A DNA stretch of 64,000 nucleotides from Dicyema japonicum (GCA_011109175.1 RDEW01000012.1:138525-202524), one strand, 5' to 3'; shown: positions 22,660 through 34,059, counted from the first letter of the stretch. Numbers and translations are program-made. Notes: a model not told the origin generated them from the sequence alone.

Positions 22660-22965
22660 CTTTCTGCAGGATGAGTCATCGCAGATGTCCGTGCTTGTAA
22701 TGAACCTTCTTGGCAGGCTACTAAATGCGAAATACACCAAATTGGTAATTGACAACAAACCCTAGGATCCCCTAGTTATTAAACAAATCACCTGCTGCTT
22801 ATGGACGACCTAAAAATATTCTCTTGATAGGAAAGCACAACTATTGTGATGACGAAGGCGATAATTCTTTCTTTGAAGTCGCTGGCCTTGAAAAAAATGT
22901 CAAAAAATCTGATAATAATGTGCTCACCCTGGGATCTGAACCTAACTTACTGACAGAATTTTTAA
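22660..22965 (+). mobile_element. Family M RT, palm fragment
   Basis: Encodes LVMNLLGRLLNAKYTKLVID, then HLLLMDDLKIFS with the MDD active site (22790-22830), parallel to LIMDLLSRVLNVKYPKVVMD...HLLFMDDFKLFS at 28.38-28.52 kb. Frameshifted; its 3' part is cut off by the next LINE. Confidence 0.75.
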
Positions 22966-22969
22966 TTTA

Positions 22970-23045
22970 TTTTATTAACCCCTGATATACCGAGAAAGAA
23001 GTTAAAAGTAATCAACTAGTAGCACCACATGGTGCCACGTGGCGT
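22970..23045 (-). mobile_element. Family G LINE, 3' tail only
   Basis: AACCCCTGATATACCGAGAAAGAAGTTAA is the minus-strand tail and one hairpin arm; the other arm is replaced by AGCACCACATGGTGCCACG, the same motif that borders the copy at 4.57 kb. Confidence 0.6.
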
Positions 23046-23049
23046 TTTA

Positions 23050-23156
23050 ATCCACAGTTTATAATGGATGGATATTCGAATTTTGTATGTACTGCTAAGA
23101 ATAGAGAATGTCTTACGGTCGTATGTCTAGACATATCAAAGGCTTTTGATATTTTG
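23050..23156 (+). mobile_element. Family B LINE, RT fragment left of the Ginger-like insertion
   Basis: Encodes FVCTAKNRECLTVVCLDISKAFDILSH, the RT palm block with the first catalytic Asp. The frame is interrupted at 23157 and taken up again at about 24441. Confidence 0.8.
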
Positions 23157-23197
23157 TCACATGGGCGGCGCGTAACGCATGGGCAGCCTGTTACATT
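23157..23197 (+). repeat. Left TIR of the Ginger-like element
   Basis: Starts TCACATGGGC and ends GCCTGTTACATT; inverted partner at 24400-24440 with 8 mismatches in 41. The exact end and target duplication are ambiguous because CATG is palindromic at both borders. Confidence 0.8.
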
Positions 23198-24399
23198 TTT
23201 TCGACCTTGAAAAGGTCTTTTGATTATCCGATATTTAATTTTGTATATCCGATTTATATCGTGATTTAATCCTGTTAAATTAGTTTTTTATTAATAAATG
23301 TTATGATTATAAAGATTTTATTTTTTATAGCGGTAAACCTAAATTTCTAGCGTGATTTATAGCATGGAAGATTATTTTGTTGCAATGGCTTCTTACAAGG
23401 GTTTTGTGAAAGATTGCGTTGAATATCAAACTTTAAAAGATGCTTTGCATGATAAATTTCCTGAAAATCTTCCGAGGCACCGAAAATATAGGCTTGTAAA
23501 GAAGATAGAGAATTTTTCCATATCAATGACAGGTATTGTAAATTTGCAATAATTTTTGACTGTATCTTAAATCAACTGATTCAAAGTTAGTCATATCTCT
23601 GGATAATGAAACCTAAATGGAGCATGTTGCGAAATCGTTGCACGTGTTTTTACACGGAGGAGTCAATAAAATTGAGTATGAATGTCGACAAAGATACTTC
23701 ACTGTAAAGAATGAGATTATCAGAAAAGTCATTCGAAATTGTGAAGTCTGCAAATTTTCGTGTCCTTTAAAAGTTTGTGATGCTTTATAATTGGAGATAT
23801 AAATAACCATATGTTTGCTTCTTCTCCAGATGAACGTTTTCAGGTAGATCTAATAGACCTGAAATTTTCAACATTAAATGAAAATTTCAAATGGATTTAA
23901 CAGTCATTGACATGTATAGTAGGTTTGTATTTTTTAATTTATAGATTCGCTTTTGTACGACCACTCTATAATAAGTCCACTCTATATGCGAAGAGATTCA
24001 ATTTCGAAATTAAATCGATTGAAGAAAATTCTAATTATTACAAAGCTATGAACAGGAAAATGAATGTTCATAATAGTAAATATACTTTCAACATGGGAGA
24101 TAAAGTATAAATTAAAAACATTAATAAATAAGTTCGGGCTAAAAAAGGACTTTGGAACAAATCCCTCTTGCGACTGGATAAGTTTGAGTCTCAGTATTAT
24201 CCAGTTGCAGAAATAATTAATATTTTATCGAATAATCGCGTGGAGGTAGTTTTAAATAGTTTAATTTGATAGATAAAAAATTCGAAAGGAGAAATATCGA
24301 CTGTATTAATGAGTAGACTAAAAAAGTTACTTAAATTTAATTTTTTGTGGTTAATAAATCATTTATAAAATTAATTGAAGTTAATCATGGTTCAAAATT

Positions 24400-24440
24400 A
24401 ATGTAACAGGCAGCCCATAGGTATCGCTTGGCCCATGTGA
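24400..24440 (-). repeat. Right TIR of the Ginger-like element
   Basis: Reverse complement begins TCACATGGGC and ends GCCTGTTACATT, matching 23157-23197. Confidence 0.8.
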
Positions 24441-25262
24441 TATATTTGGCATGCTGGGTTGTAAAAGACTCTGTCAAATTTAAATGTTGGAAGTAAGGCA
24501 CTTGTGGTGATTGATGGATTTTCTTTCTGTTAGAGAATTTTTTATACGTGTTGGAAATCATATATCGAAGAAAATTTTGTTAAAAAGAGGGGTTCCACAG
24601 GGCTCTGTTAAAGTCCCCTCTAATTTAATTGTGTTATGTGTGACATTCCGAAGGTTGAACACTTAAATTCAAAAATGCTAATTTATGCTGATGATATACT
24701 TCTGGTTGATCAAAGTATAAATAAATCGATTTCCTGAAACGTGCTTTAACCAATAATGAAAAAAATTAAATGTCGGTGCCGAAGTGCACTGTTTCATAGA
24801 TTGTGAATATCCAGAAAGTGCACTGTTTCACAGATTGTGAATATCCAGAAAAGTGTACTGTTTCACGGATTGTGAATAACAAAAATATGTCCAAAATTTG
24901 TATTAATACTGGAGCAATTAAATGCATGGAACAGTTGCAATATCTTGGTGTTTGTCTGAACTCGAAGGGTTCCGTTATAAATTACATCAAGAAAAAAAGG
25001 AAAAAAGCTACCGCAATGTTGAAATCGCTTCTACGATTTCAAATGAGTCCTGAAACTGTTATCTATGTTTATACAGCTTGTATAGAACCATTCTTGATTT
25101 ATGGTTTTGAGAGAAATATTCTAGTAGAGTTTCTCGATAGATCGAGGAGAAATGCTATTAAACTGGCATATGGACTTGATTTAAAATCTAAATTACCACC
25201 TAATTGTGAAAGACGCGCAAGATCTCTTGAAAAAATATTGCACCACTTGAAAAAATAATTCT
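24441..25262 (+). mobile_element. Family B LINE, RT continuation right of the insertion
   Basis: Continues with DGFSF..RIF-type and VGNHISKKILLKRGVPQGSV (24540-24620), MLIYADDILLVDQS (24675-24720), then an open frame 24803-25258 with QLQYLGVCLNSKG, KKKRKKATAMLKSLLRFQMSP, ACIEPFLIYGF and RRNAIKLAYGLD. The canonical YADD active site is present but out of frame with the rest. Confidence 0.82.
24781..24880 (+). repeat. Three tandem copies of a 34-35-bp unit
   Basis: Units start at about 24783, 24817 and 24852 (AGTGC/TACTGTTTCA...GATTGTGAATA). They lie at the start of an open frame in the LINE and add a repetitive peptide (C-F-T-D-C-E-like). Confidence 0.8.
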
Positions 25263-25364
25263 TGTTTGGTGCAAGGGGTCAATAATTCGAATAAGTGACA
25301 TATGGTGTCTCGTTATACCCATCAACAAGGACAAACTCATTAACTTCTTTTTGTTTAATTAGTT

Positions 25365-27130
25365 TTTATTTATTAACCCCGGGATCACCGAGAAAAAAAG
25401 ATAAAAGAATTGTAAACTAGTTAGGTGATCCCAGTTCCCGCAACCAAACGTGCCATCCGAAGCCTGTGCGTCTCCATTGTTCCCACTGTCGAACGGAAAT
25501 GCCTTCTTTGATCCTTGCAGAGGAAACCGATTGGGGACGGAAATTTCTTAGCCAACCGATTTTCTAGAACAGTGAGAGGCTTAGTGGGTGTCCATTTTTT
25601 TGCAAATGCGGAGAAAACCGGAACCACATCTAAGAGTTGTAGATTCCGTCAGCAGGAGAGGTATTTTTGTTCCACATTGTGGTCACAGCATACGATTGTT
25701 TTCTTTTGCAGTAAGTTTAGTTTTTGGATGGTGGCTTCTGATAACGGGAATCTCCACTCAGCAGAGGCATATTCCACGGCCTGCGCGATTGTCTGGCGGA
25801 ATATGATTCCGATTGCTTTATTCATATTTACTGGGGTCTTCAGGATAAGGGTCCGTGTGATATTCATTTCTGCAGTCCTTTGATGAAGACTTGTTTGGCA
25901 TGGTAGGTAAAATTAAGCAGCTTGTCGTATGCCACTCCCAGGATTGAGGGGTTTCTTGTGACAGGTATCCGAGTATGTCCGATGAGATTTCTGGTTCTTT
26001 TTGGACCGACGGTCGGAGGTGAATAGAGTGCATGTTAATTTTGGAGCCGATACCGAGAGACGGTTAGCTATCAACCAATCGTGGATACAATCCACTTTCT
26101 TCTGTGCGAGTGAGATGTTGAACTGCTTCTTGTTGTAATGATGATATCGTAGCATAAGAAAGCAGTAGGAAGTCAATGTCTGCTGGCAGGTCGTGGAGGA
26201 AAAGGTTGAATAGAGTGGGGGACAAAGACGAACCTTGGGGCACTCCGTTTGGTAGTAAACGTGATCGTGATCTGAGGTGACCACAGATGACCCTCCCACG
26301 TCTTCCAGATAAAAAATTGGCCAACCATAGCTTCAAGTTAGGGCGAATTTTTGAATCAAAGATTTTTCCAATTAAATGTTTCCTCGGTACCGAGTCAAAC
26401 GCCTTGTTGATGTTGTTCGCATGTGTTTTTGGTAGTGTTGAAACCATCCGCAATGAACTGCGAAAGCGTTGATAATAAAGTCATGGTTGATCTTCCAGAA
26501 CAGAATCCGTGTTGGAAATTCGGTTGAGTTAGGGAAGGAGTAATTTCAGATAGGATAAACTTTTCCAACACTTTTGATATAGTAGAAGTCAATGAGATTG
26601 GTCTGTATGAACTGGGATCCCCTTTTGGTTTTCCGGTCTTATGAATCGGAATGATGAGCGAATTCTTCTATATTTGAGGGATAATGTTCCAGTTAAAGGA
26701 CAGGTTAAAAATTTCCGTTAGATAGCTTGTGAATTGAAGATACTTTGTCCGGGCCACAGGCCCGTGAGTTCTTTAATCCGTCGATAACCTGTGAGACCTG
26801 CTTGTCTTAAATAATTCTTGGTAAGGTTCATTTTTCAGTTTACGGGCACGTACTTTGATATCTAGTTGTTTAGATAATTTCTTGAAGCTGATGTATTATA
26901 AGTAGATTAGGGCGTATATGACAAATATGTTCTGGAAAAGGGTTACAGGTTCCATTCGTATCCAACTCTGATTTAATTTGTTTTAGTGTTTTCCAAAATT
27001 GATGAAATGAATTTTTCCCGTTGAAACTACCAGGTGACGCCACCTCTGATCCTGATGGTCTTTTATGCTCTGGTTGATACTTTTATTTAGTTGTCTTTTA
27101 GATATCCTTAAGAATTTATTTTAGATATCC
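25365..27130 (-). mobile_element. Family G LINE, RT to 3' end (GIT variant)
   Basis: Minus strand in order: LFKTSRSHRLSTD, PIHKTGKPKGDPSSYRPISLTSTISKVLEKF (26690-26530), GFCSGRSTMTLLSTLSQFI, AFDSVPRKHLIGKIFDSKI (26420-26370), FLSGRRGRVICG, LLPNGVPQGSSLSPTLFNLFLHDLP (26270-26185), a damaged active site (YATI where YADD is expected, by a small deletion, about 26150), LGYLSQETPQ, and a thumb with QAVEYASAEW (25780). The C-terminus is GTGIT-stop at 25421, then the perfect hairpin 25381-25432. Multiple frameshifts. Confidence 0.85.
25381..25432 (-). repeat. 3' terminal hairpin of family G LINE, GGGATCACC/GGTGATCCC type
   Basis: Perfect 9-bp stem: 25381-25389 with 25424-25432, 34-nt loop, next to the CGGGGTTAATAAATAAA tail. 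It overlaps the codons GGG ATC ACC TAA. Confidence 0.78.
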
Positions 27131-27169
27131 TTAATTACTGCCAAAAACAAAGTATCTCACTCTTATGGA

Positions 27170-28870
27170 GAAAATTTAATAAAACCTGCCGCATTGACAA
27201 TGGCAAGAATATTGCTCGATAAAGATGCCGTACAAAAAATTGAAACTGTATAGAATCTGATTCATTTGAAACCTGGAAACAAGGAAAGACTCTATCCGCC
27301 AACAGATAAGCTTGGAAGAGATTGGTATACATTGCCCATAAAAATGAACGGATGCTTTTACAATTCTTACGAGACCAGGCGAAGAAGTTGAACTATTGCT
27401 TGAGGAAAGTAAGGATCCTGAGGCTCATAAAATCAAAGAAAAACGTTTGGTCACAATCGTAGAATTCCTCAATCGAAGTTATAAAGATCCATCTCGACAT
27501 ACTTAAAGAGTTCCAGGAGAAACCTTTACTCGAAAAATATGAAAGGAAGCAATTGCATGGAACTTTTTTCGAGTATTTGGATTATGTCGTCGTCAGGGAA
27601 TCATCTCAGTGGTTATCGCATGGAACAAACACTGCCTATAGTAAAAGGGTTACTTAGTAAACTCCGTGTTTACAAATAGAAACTCAAAGATTTGAGTTAT
27701 ATGGAGCAATAATGGTGTATAAGAGGAAACTATATACACACGAAAGTCTGTGTAAGAGAAGGAAGGCAAATAATCACATTTTCAGGATTTAGTAAAGAAA
27801 GCATCTTGGAACTAATTAAACATCTCCAGGACTGGAGAGTTAGCGTATGTGATGTGGTGTACAACTTGTTCCTCAAAAATTTCACATCGATTCATGATCA
27901 CCGTTGTGAAGAAATCTCGAAGTTAATACTCTGAACTATACTCCAGATGAGTGGTTCTACATTGTAATCACATATCTTATCCCGAAGAAATACGTGTGCC
28001 ATGCCCAAAGGACTTAAGACCAATTTATACAAATTGGTTACAAAGTGTGTGAACAGATAATTATCGGACTCAGTGACAGTCAAGTGGGAACACGAAGGAT
28101 ATGCAAAGGGTTAAGGAGCAGGCACTATTAAACAAATGCATCAACCAGCAGAACTGGAAAAATTTGCCACTGCGTGGATAGACCTTCGATTCGGTGGATC
28201 ATGACTTTTTTGTATCTGGTACTCGATAACTCTGGATTCCCTTAATGAATTGTGACCTTTGTAAAGAACTTGGTCACGAGGTGGAAAATTAAATTAAATT
28301 TCAGCCGGAAACAAATTGGGGAATTCAGAGTGAAAGGAGGAATTCTGCAGGGTGACTCAATATTACCGCAAATATTAGTACTCATAATGGACTTACTGAG
28401 TAGGGTTTTAAATGTGAAATACCCAAAAGTGGTTATGGATAACCCAGACAAATGCTCTATTTCATACGCAACAAATCACTTACTGTTTATGGATGACTTC
28501 AAACTATTTTCACAAAAGAAATAAACTATGAAAAAGGTGATGAACCAAGTGAATACTTTCTTCCAAGCTGCTGGACTTGAGAGAAATGCGGAGAAATTGG
28601 CTACAAATGTGCACAATCTTAGTTCTGAATCAAAATTTTTTGATGGAATGATGTATACCTCGGGGTTCTGGAAAATAAAGATAGCAAAGTCTTGAATGAA
28701 GAAATACTAAACTCAGTCTTTGACGGAGCTAAAAAAAGGAGCAGCAACCTGGGGAAGTCAAAATTAAAGTCAGTGAACTTGTTTAAAGCTATAAACGAAT
28801 ATGCCCTATCGTTGTATAGCTATTACATCGGACTAATTGACATCGAACCAACTGATTGAACTGATTGACA
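27170..28870 (+). mobile_element. Family M RT relics, C-terminal piece followed by a longer RT piece
   Basis: First, a C-terminal block: LKPGNKERLYPPTDKLGRD (27265-27325), QLHGTFFEYLDYVVVRESSQWLSHG (27550-27625). Then RT from about 27900: MPKGLKTNLYKLVTKCVNR, a KNLPLRG/AWIDLRFGGS-type palm block (28140-28205), GEFRVKGGILQGDSILPQILVLIMDLLSRVLNVKY (28320-28425), HLLFMDDFKLFSQKK with the MDD active site (28480-28524), AAGLERNAEK, KLKSVNLFKAINEYALSLYS (28760-28820) and GLIDIEP. Stops and frameshifts throughout. The order (C-terminal block first) suggests two copies in tandem or a rearranged one. Confidence 0.75.
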
Positions 28871-29094
28871 AAAAGCACAGAACTGATTGACAAAAGCACA
28901 GTCCGCGAATCCTAATGAATACTTATACATTTGCTCTAAACATTTCAGTAAATATCCATTTATAACCATAATTTGAATCATTAAATTTTTAAACATCTAT
29001 AATGTCTTTTTGGAATCGTTAATTATGTCTTTTAGCAATCAATTTAATTATCTACTTTAAATAGGAATAGAAAACTTGCAAATTGGGCACTATG
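28871..29094. other. AT-rich spacer with short tandem duplication
   Basis: An ACTGATTGACAAAA(A)GCACAG unit is duplicated at about 28858-28902; nothing else seen. Confidence 0.4.
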
Positions 29095-29345
29095 ACAATT
29101 TTTCCGACAAAGTACACGGTCCTACACAATGATTTTTTGTTTGTTTCACTCGCCGTTGAAATGTGGCACCTGGGACGCTGGAATTCTTGTGTTGTCTAGG
29201 GAATCGGATTTCTCACTATCAGGAGATCCCCGTGAGCGCTGCTGGTTATTTGAGCGAATCTCACATGCCACCTTGAGAGAGAATGGCCATGCAGTCAGGG
29301 CGGTCGCTATATGACCATTTGCTCACTATTCCGTAATAAATTGTT
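29095..29345 (+). repeat. Dispersed repeat R2, copy 2
   Basis: Shares about 240 bp with 21600-21860, same orientation, with scattered substitutions and small indels. Confidence 0.7.
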
Positions 29346-29404
29346 CAGTTTCCGTTTTATTGTAAAATAGGAGTGTATACATTCTTGTTGCAGTTTACAA
29401 ATTT

Positions 29405-31550
29405 CCGAATTTATTTATTTAGAACCAAGTATCACTGACAAAACAAAGGAGAGTAGGGGCCGTCAGGTGATCCCAGCCTCATTGAGCAGCCGCCTCGTCT
29501 TTTCTCGGTGTCCCCCGAGTGCCGACACACATCCGGTGTAGACTAATGACTTTTTGGCGGTTTAGAAGTTTTGGCAGAGCTCCCGTACTCCTCACGAGTT
29601 CCTCGAACGGAATTGGTTTTAATATCGAGAAGGAGGATTTTTGTAGGGTCTTTGTTACTGTCTCTTGGAAATTTATTTTCTTTAGGTTGGTGTGAGATAT
29701 GTTAGTACCCCATGCCGCGCAGCAGTAGCTGATTGATGGAAGTACATATTGGTAGTAGAGATGACCTACTGTTGGGTGGAACCATCTCTTGTAGAATCCA
29801 AGTAGCGTTTGTACAAAATTTAATTTTTGATGGGAAGTGGAGATTATGTTGCTCACTTATTTGCTAAAGGTCATTAGTAGGTCATATGTGACTCCCAGTG
29901 TTTTGGTTGAATTTGTGGAGGGGATTGTTATCCCATTTAGAGTCAATGAAGGCGCCGAGTTAGTCAATCTTCTATTGGAAGTAAAGATCATAGAGCACAA
30001 CTTTTCAGGACTTTTGTGTAGTTGGTTCCTCGTAAGCCAACACTTCAGGTTGTCCAGTAAATATTGTAAACGGGTACCCGCTGTGTGGATGCACTGTGGG
30101 AAGGCATGTCGCTTATAAGTAGGTTGAAGAGAATGGGTGAGAGAGGATTCTTGCAAAACCCCGTTTGGTAAAAATTTAATGACTGAAAATATGGAATGGG
30201 AAATTACTCTTCCTATTCGTCCGTTGAGGAAGTTTGCAAGCCAAATTTTCATGTTGTTTGGAATGCTCGAACCCTAAATTTTTTTAGTGAGCAGTTTCTT
30301 CGGTATCAAGTCAAAAGCCTTCTGTATGTTAATGGATCATATAATGGTCTTTTGATGCCGTTGAAGGCCTTCCTTGGTTAATTTTATCAAGCAAGTAAGG
30401 TTGGTATTTGTGGAACGAGCCTTCTTAATTTCATGTTGAAAGGATACGTCTGGGAGATAGGTTTAATCTGATCGAGAATGAGTTTATCCAGGATTTTGGA
30501 GGTGGCATACAGGAAGGATATTGATCTGTACGAAGCTGGTGAGTCCTTCGGCCGTCCAGGTTTTAAGATGGGCCGAATATGGGATAATTTCCATAGGGTG
30601 GGAATCGAATTCCTACTGATGGAGATGTTGTAAATTCTGGTCAAGGCCAAGATGGTGTAGGAGCCTATCTTCTTAAGTATAATAGAAGGAACTCCATCAG
30701 GACCACTTGCGTAAGACGATTTTTGAATAGCTTTCAGCACGACGTCCTTTGAAAGGCTGTTCGAGGTTGCCTCGCGTTTTGGTTTTATTGAAGATGTGGG
30801 AGAACCCTCAATTTTCTGGTCTGGGATGAAGCTCACGGAGGAGTAAACTTTTATAATCTTGTTTTAAAAAGTTCTTTTCTCTAGGTCTTCGCACGGAGGC
30901 GGTCTCACAGAATTGGTAAAGCCCCAAGAGTATTGCACATCCTTATGAGTAAGGACTGTGTTTAGGGTCTACATAAAGTTATTCCAGTTTCCTTCCTGCT
31001 TCATTTTAGCCTTCTATCTGATATCTCTTTCCAAGGCTCGGATCCTCATCCTGGTTTCCCAAGATTGATTCTGTAAGCTTTTTAGGCAATTTCTTTCCTT
31101 CTTAAGTGAATCTGATACGCGATAACGCTTCTTCGTGAAGTGGATTGGCTTTCTTTTGATAAAAGTCTTCATGCCTTCAAGCAATACATCATTGAAGTAG
31201 AGTAAAGGGTTATCGATGGAGTTTAAGTTGTTAGGGTCAAAACCATACAAGTTATAGTCGACAAAGTGTGAGAACAAACTCCAATTGACATTTTTGTAGT
31301 CTGTTCGACAAGTTTTCCTTTTGACAATCTTCCTTTGAATATGATGATGGGGTTATTGTCACTGGTTGTGTAGTGATTAGGGCGGCAATTTTTGGGGAAG
31401 CAAGTGTCAGGTCGGAGGAAGACGTTCTGTCGTTTGCTCGGTAAGTGATTCTTATATTGAATATGGGATTGTTTAATATCAAAAATTCCCGAATGACTAT
31501 TTCGATGAATTGAATCTGCAATAGTTTGCATTTTGGACTAAGCATATTAG
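29405..31550 (-). mobile_element. Family G LINE, long copy: endonuclease end, RT, thumb, 3' tail
   Basis: Minus strand in order: endonuclease C-terminal part SSDLTLASPKIAALITTQPVTI and a TTSDNNPII segment (31440-31330, SDH-like motif degraded to SDN); a linker LFSHFVDYNLYGFDPNNLNS (31280-31200) and basic region; RT KAIQKSSYASGPDGVPSIILKKIGS (30740-30660), IRPILKPGRPKDSPASYRSISFLYATSKILDKL; IQKAFDLIPKKLLTKKI; WLANFLNGRIGRV; FLPNGVLQESS. The region that should hold YADD is deleted (around 30110). Then the thumb LYYQYVLPSISYCCAAWGTNISHTN (29740-29670) and HRMCVGTRGTP. The hairpin is imperfect (29417-29465) and the tail AAATAAATAAAT is present. Catalytically dead. Confidence 0.85.
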
Positions 31551-31709
31551 TAGCATTAAAAAGATAAACATTTTAGAGAGCAAATGCTGAATATTCAAGT
31601 ATAACTATAAAAATATTAAGTATGTCCCATACGAGTACACATGATAACACCACATAAAGCATAACAATTGACAGCCAACAAACATGATTGATTGACAGGT
31701 GAAATGTAA

Positions 31710-32330
31710 CCACCATGGGACGCGACAAATTACAGAATACACAGACTTCTATTGCTCTTCAGGACATTGAACATATTACACTGCTATTATCCGTGAATCT
31801 AAGGATGGTCAGTGAGTCTGGAGTATTTGTTAGTTACGAAACGAGGAACTTAAATTGGCCCACTATCGAATGCTCATTCCAGAGTTAATGTTAGAACATA
31901 CTGAGCCCAAGAATCCTCGACCTGTAGACCGTTTTAAAAGTTGGAATGAGAGTAAGTGGAACTCTCCACTACGAATGCTAAATGAACACAATCCTCAATT
32001 CTGGAAGGTATACAAAAGAGTGAGGAGTCCAGAGTCAATCGCAAACAAGATTGTGCTCAATAGACCAGATGGCTCCTACTATGCTGAAAAAGAGGTACCT
32101 CTACTTTTTAAGGCACAACATAAAAAGATATTTGAAGTGGACGATGATGTCATCGCTGAGAAACCTTATTATGAACCAGTGACGGAGCAAACGACTTTAC
32201 ATAGATCTCTCTTGAAAATGGCCATAAGAGATGTAAAGAATAAAGGCGATAATTACATCAAATATGACCCAGAAATTATAATAAAAATTTTCAAAAGCAT
32301 GTTCACGCAAATATAAAGATTTGCCATATT
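31710..32330 (+). mobile_element. Probable LINE pre-RT region, unassigned family
   Basis: A frame of 153 codons (31855-32316) encodes NPQFWKVYKRVRSPESIANKIVLNRPDGSYYAEKEVPLLFKAQHKKIF, which has the FW-x-x-x-k-r....l....G....e.a.l....f..iF layout found just upstream of LINE RT domains. It is preceded by a frame from ATG 31714 (MGRDKLQNTQTS) and ends at a stop before any RT motif. Low-divergence but incomplete; a host gene cannot be excluded. Confidence 0.4.
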
Positions 32331-32540
32331 TCACACGAGTGGAAGAAAACGATTGAACAAAGACAAGAAAACCAATAAAGAATCCAGCTACCGAAATCGG
32401 ACGGAAAGATTATGGATTTAAAGGATCTTTTAATATTATCACTGATTAAAATAGGTTTCCATGATTCATAGCAGACACGTGATTCCAAGCAGACACACTT
32501 GACCCAGCTATCAGGGTGTCGTGCATTCGCATAAGGATGC

Positions 32541-32940
32541 GCTAACTTAGTTGGACTTCTGCACACAGTCCACGGCCGAATTTATCACGGGGTAAATATA
32601 GTCTCTCCTTATTGGCTGCCAGCATATGGACATTGTTCTCTCTGAGTAGTCCACGGATCATAGCATCCATCTCATCATACTTTTTGGGCTCAAACTCCAC
32701 GACACCTATGAAGTAGTATAGCAGCGAGACAGCATACTCATTTAATGCTAGGAACAAATTCCTTGCATTTAGAGACGTCTTACATAATAACGATGCTCTT
32801 CTACGAATCTTACTAACTCGCTACATACTTGCGTGTTAGTCGCAGACTTTGAATAATTCAAATCTAGTCCTATACTCTCAAACAATTCCCTGGCACAGGC
32901 CAGGTTGGAGTAGAGCTCCACATGTTCGAGCATACATCAT
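32541..32940 (-). mobile_element. Family M RT, C-terminal fragment
   Basis: Minus strand: LYSNLACARELFESIGLDLNYSKSATNTQ (about 32915-32830, frameshifted), then NARNLFLALNEYAVSLLYYFIGVVEFEPKKYDEMDAMIRGLL and HMLAANKERLYLPRDKFGRGLCAE (32770-32550). One of the cleanest copies of the family's C-terminal block. Confidence 0.8.
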
Positions 32941-33609
32941 TTTTTGTTATTTTTTAATTAAAAGCTTTATTAAATAATACAAACAAATCGGACTCTATCT
33001 GCCATGAAATAGTAACATTTCCCCGTACGATGGTGATTCCAAGGCGCTGAGAAAATCATAACTGTTTAAGTGAGTCTTTGAGTCGCATCCCAATTGCATT
33101 CTTAATTTTATTGATGAGTACTTTACCAATTTTTTCAAACATCTCTAAAAGTTTCGAAAGCGATTGGGATGATAAGGAGGCTATTTCCGAGGCCTGAGTA
33201 CTTCAATTTCATCAGTTATCAAAATCTGTATTTGAGCTTTCAGAATAAACAGAAAATGGAAAACGTAAAGTGGTGAATGAGTTGACGCACATCTTGTGAA
33301 ATGGGGAAATAGTCACACGCGAGATCTTCCGCGTGAAACTAAAAAACTTCGTATCACTTTTGATGATTTTGTTGTGAGAACCTCCAAGTGCATCCTCTTT
33401 TATATTCATGATGAATCCCCTTCATGGAATCATAGTCCTACTGATCTGAGGCTCTTATTGTCAAAAAACTTTACGACGCCCCCAAGTTAGTAAAGGTTTA
33501 GCAAAAATGACTGTTCTAAATGCACACTGCCCTCGAATAAGATAATTTGTGTATACAATCTGGCCACAATAACCAATCTAAAAAACCGTAATCTTATTGA
33601 AGTACATTT
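32941..33609. other. No recognised gene
   Basis: AT-rich. A minus-strand reading at 33060-33190 (SKLLEMFEKIGKVLINKIKNAIG) faintly resembles an RT helix but is too weak to call. Confidence 0.35.
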
Positions 33610-33735
33610 AACAATTTGCAAGACTACTACAACGACCATATTTCGATAACGCTCCACACCAACAATATAACAATTTGCAAGACTACTACAACGACTATAT
33701 TACGATAACGCTCCACACCAACAATATAACAATTT
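33610..33735 (+). repeat. 59-bp tandem repeat, 2.1 copies
   Basis: Units start at 33610, 33669 and 33728 (AACAATTTGCAAGACTACTA...), with about two differences between the full units. Confidence 0.9.
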
Positions 33736-34059
33736 AATCATTTTTAAATATCATCAAATCACTCTTTAGTCTTTGTTTTGTCCTGAGGGAAGCAAGATTA
33801 GTTTACTCTATTTTTTAAAACATGACAGTCGCTGTGTCAACTTAGCCTTCAATTCTGGAGTCTTGTTAATTTCCTCGTATTTATCAAGATCGATGGTTAG
33901 TTTATAATGCCTCTTAAGTTGTACTCTTTTGTGTGGCAATGCCGTTCAAACAAACAATGTATCTTTGCATTAACCATTCTACAAAATTTCTTTAGTTCAC
34001 AAATACTCGATTTCTCCTTTAATTTCCTTTTCTTAGCTGAAGATGTAAATGGGGTCAGT

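Larger units (their letters stand above)
23157..24440 (+). mobile_element. Ginger/GIN-like integrase transposon with terminal inverted repeats
   Basis: A 1,284-bp insertion with 41-bp TIRs (23157-23197 and 24400-24440; 33 of 41 positions match). Inside, in order and with frame breaks: ASYKGFVKDCVEYQTLKDALHD (about 23390-23455); a zinc-binding-like segment HVFLHGGVNKIEYE...YFTVKNEIIRKVIRNCEVCK (23640-23755, H..C-x2-C); an integrase core start FQVDLIDLKFS...LTVIDMYSRF (23835-23925, holding the first catalytic Asp); and the C-terminal SNYYKAMNRKMN, FNMGDKV and YYPVAEIINILSNNRVEVVL block (24040-24260). The middle of the catalytic core is deleted. Ginger/GIN integrases are related to retrotransposon integrases but move as DNA transposons with TIRs; TIRs plus no RT favour that class. 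Inactive. Confidence 0.75.

Noticed and set aside
23157-24440. LTR retrotransposon or retrovirus-like element
   Set aside because: Ends are inverted, not direct, repeats, and no RT, protease or Gag is present.
13405-33735. CRISPR-like arrays from the several short tandem repeats
   Set aside because: Only two or three units each, no uniform spacers, and the genome is eukaryotic with spliceosomal introns.
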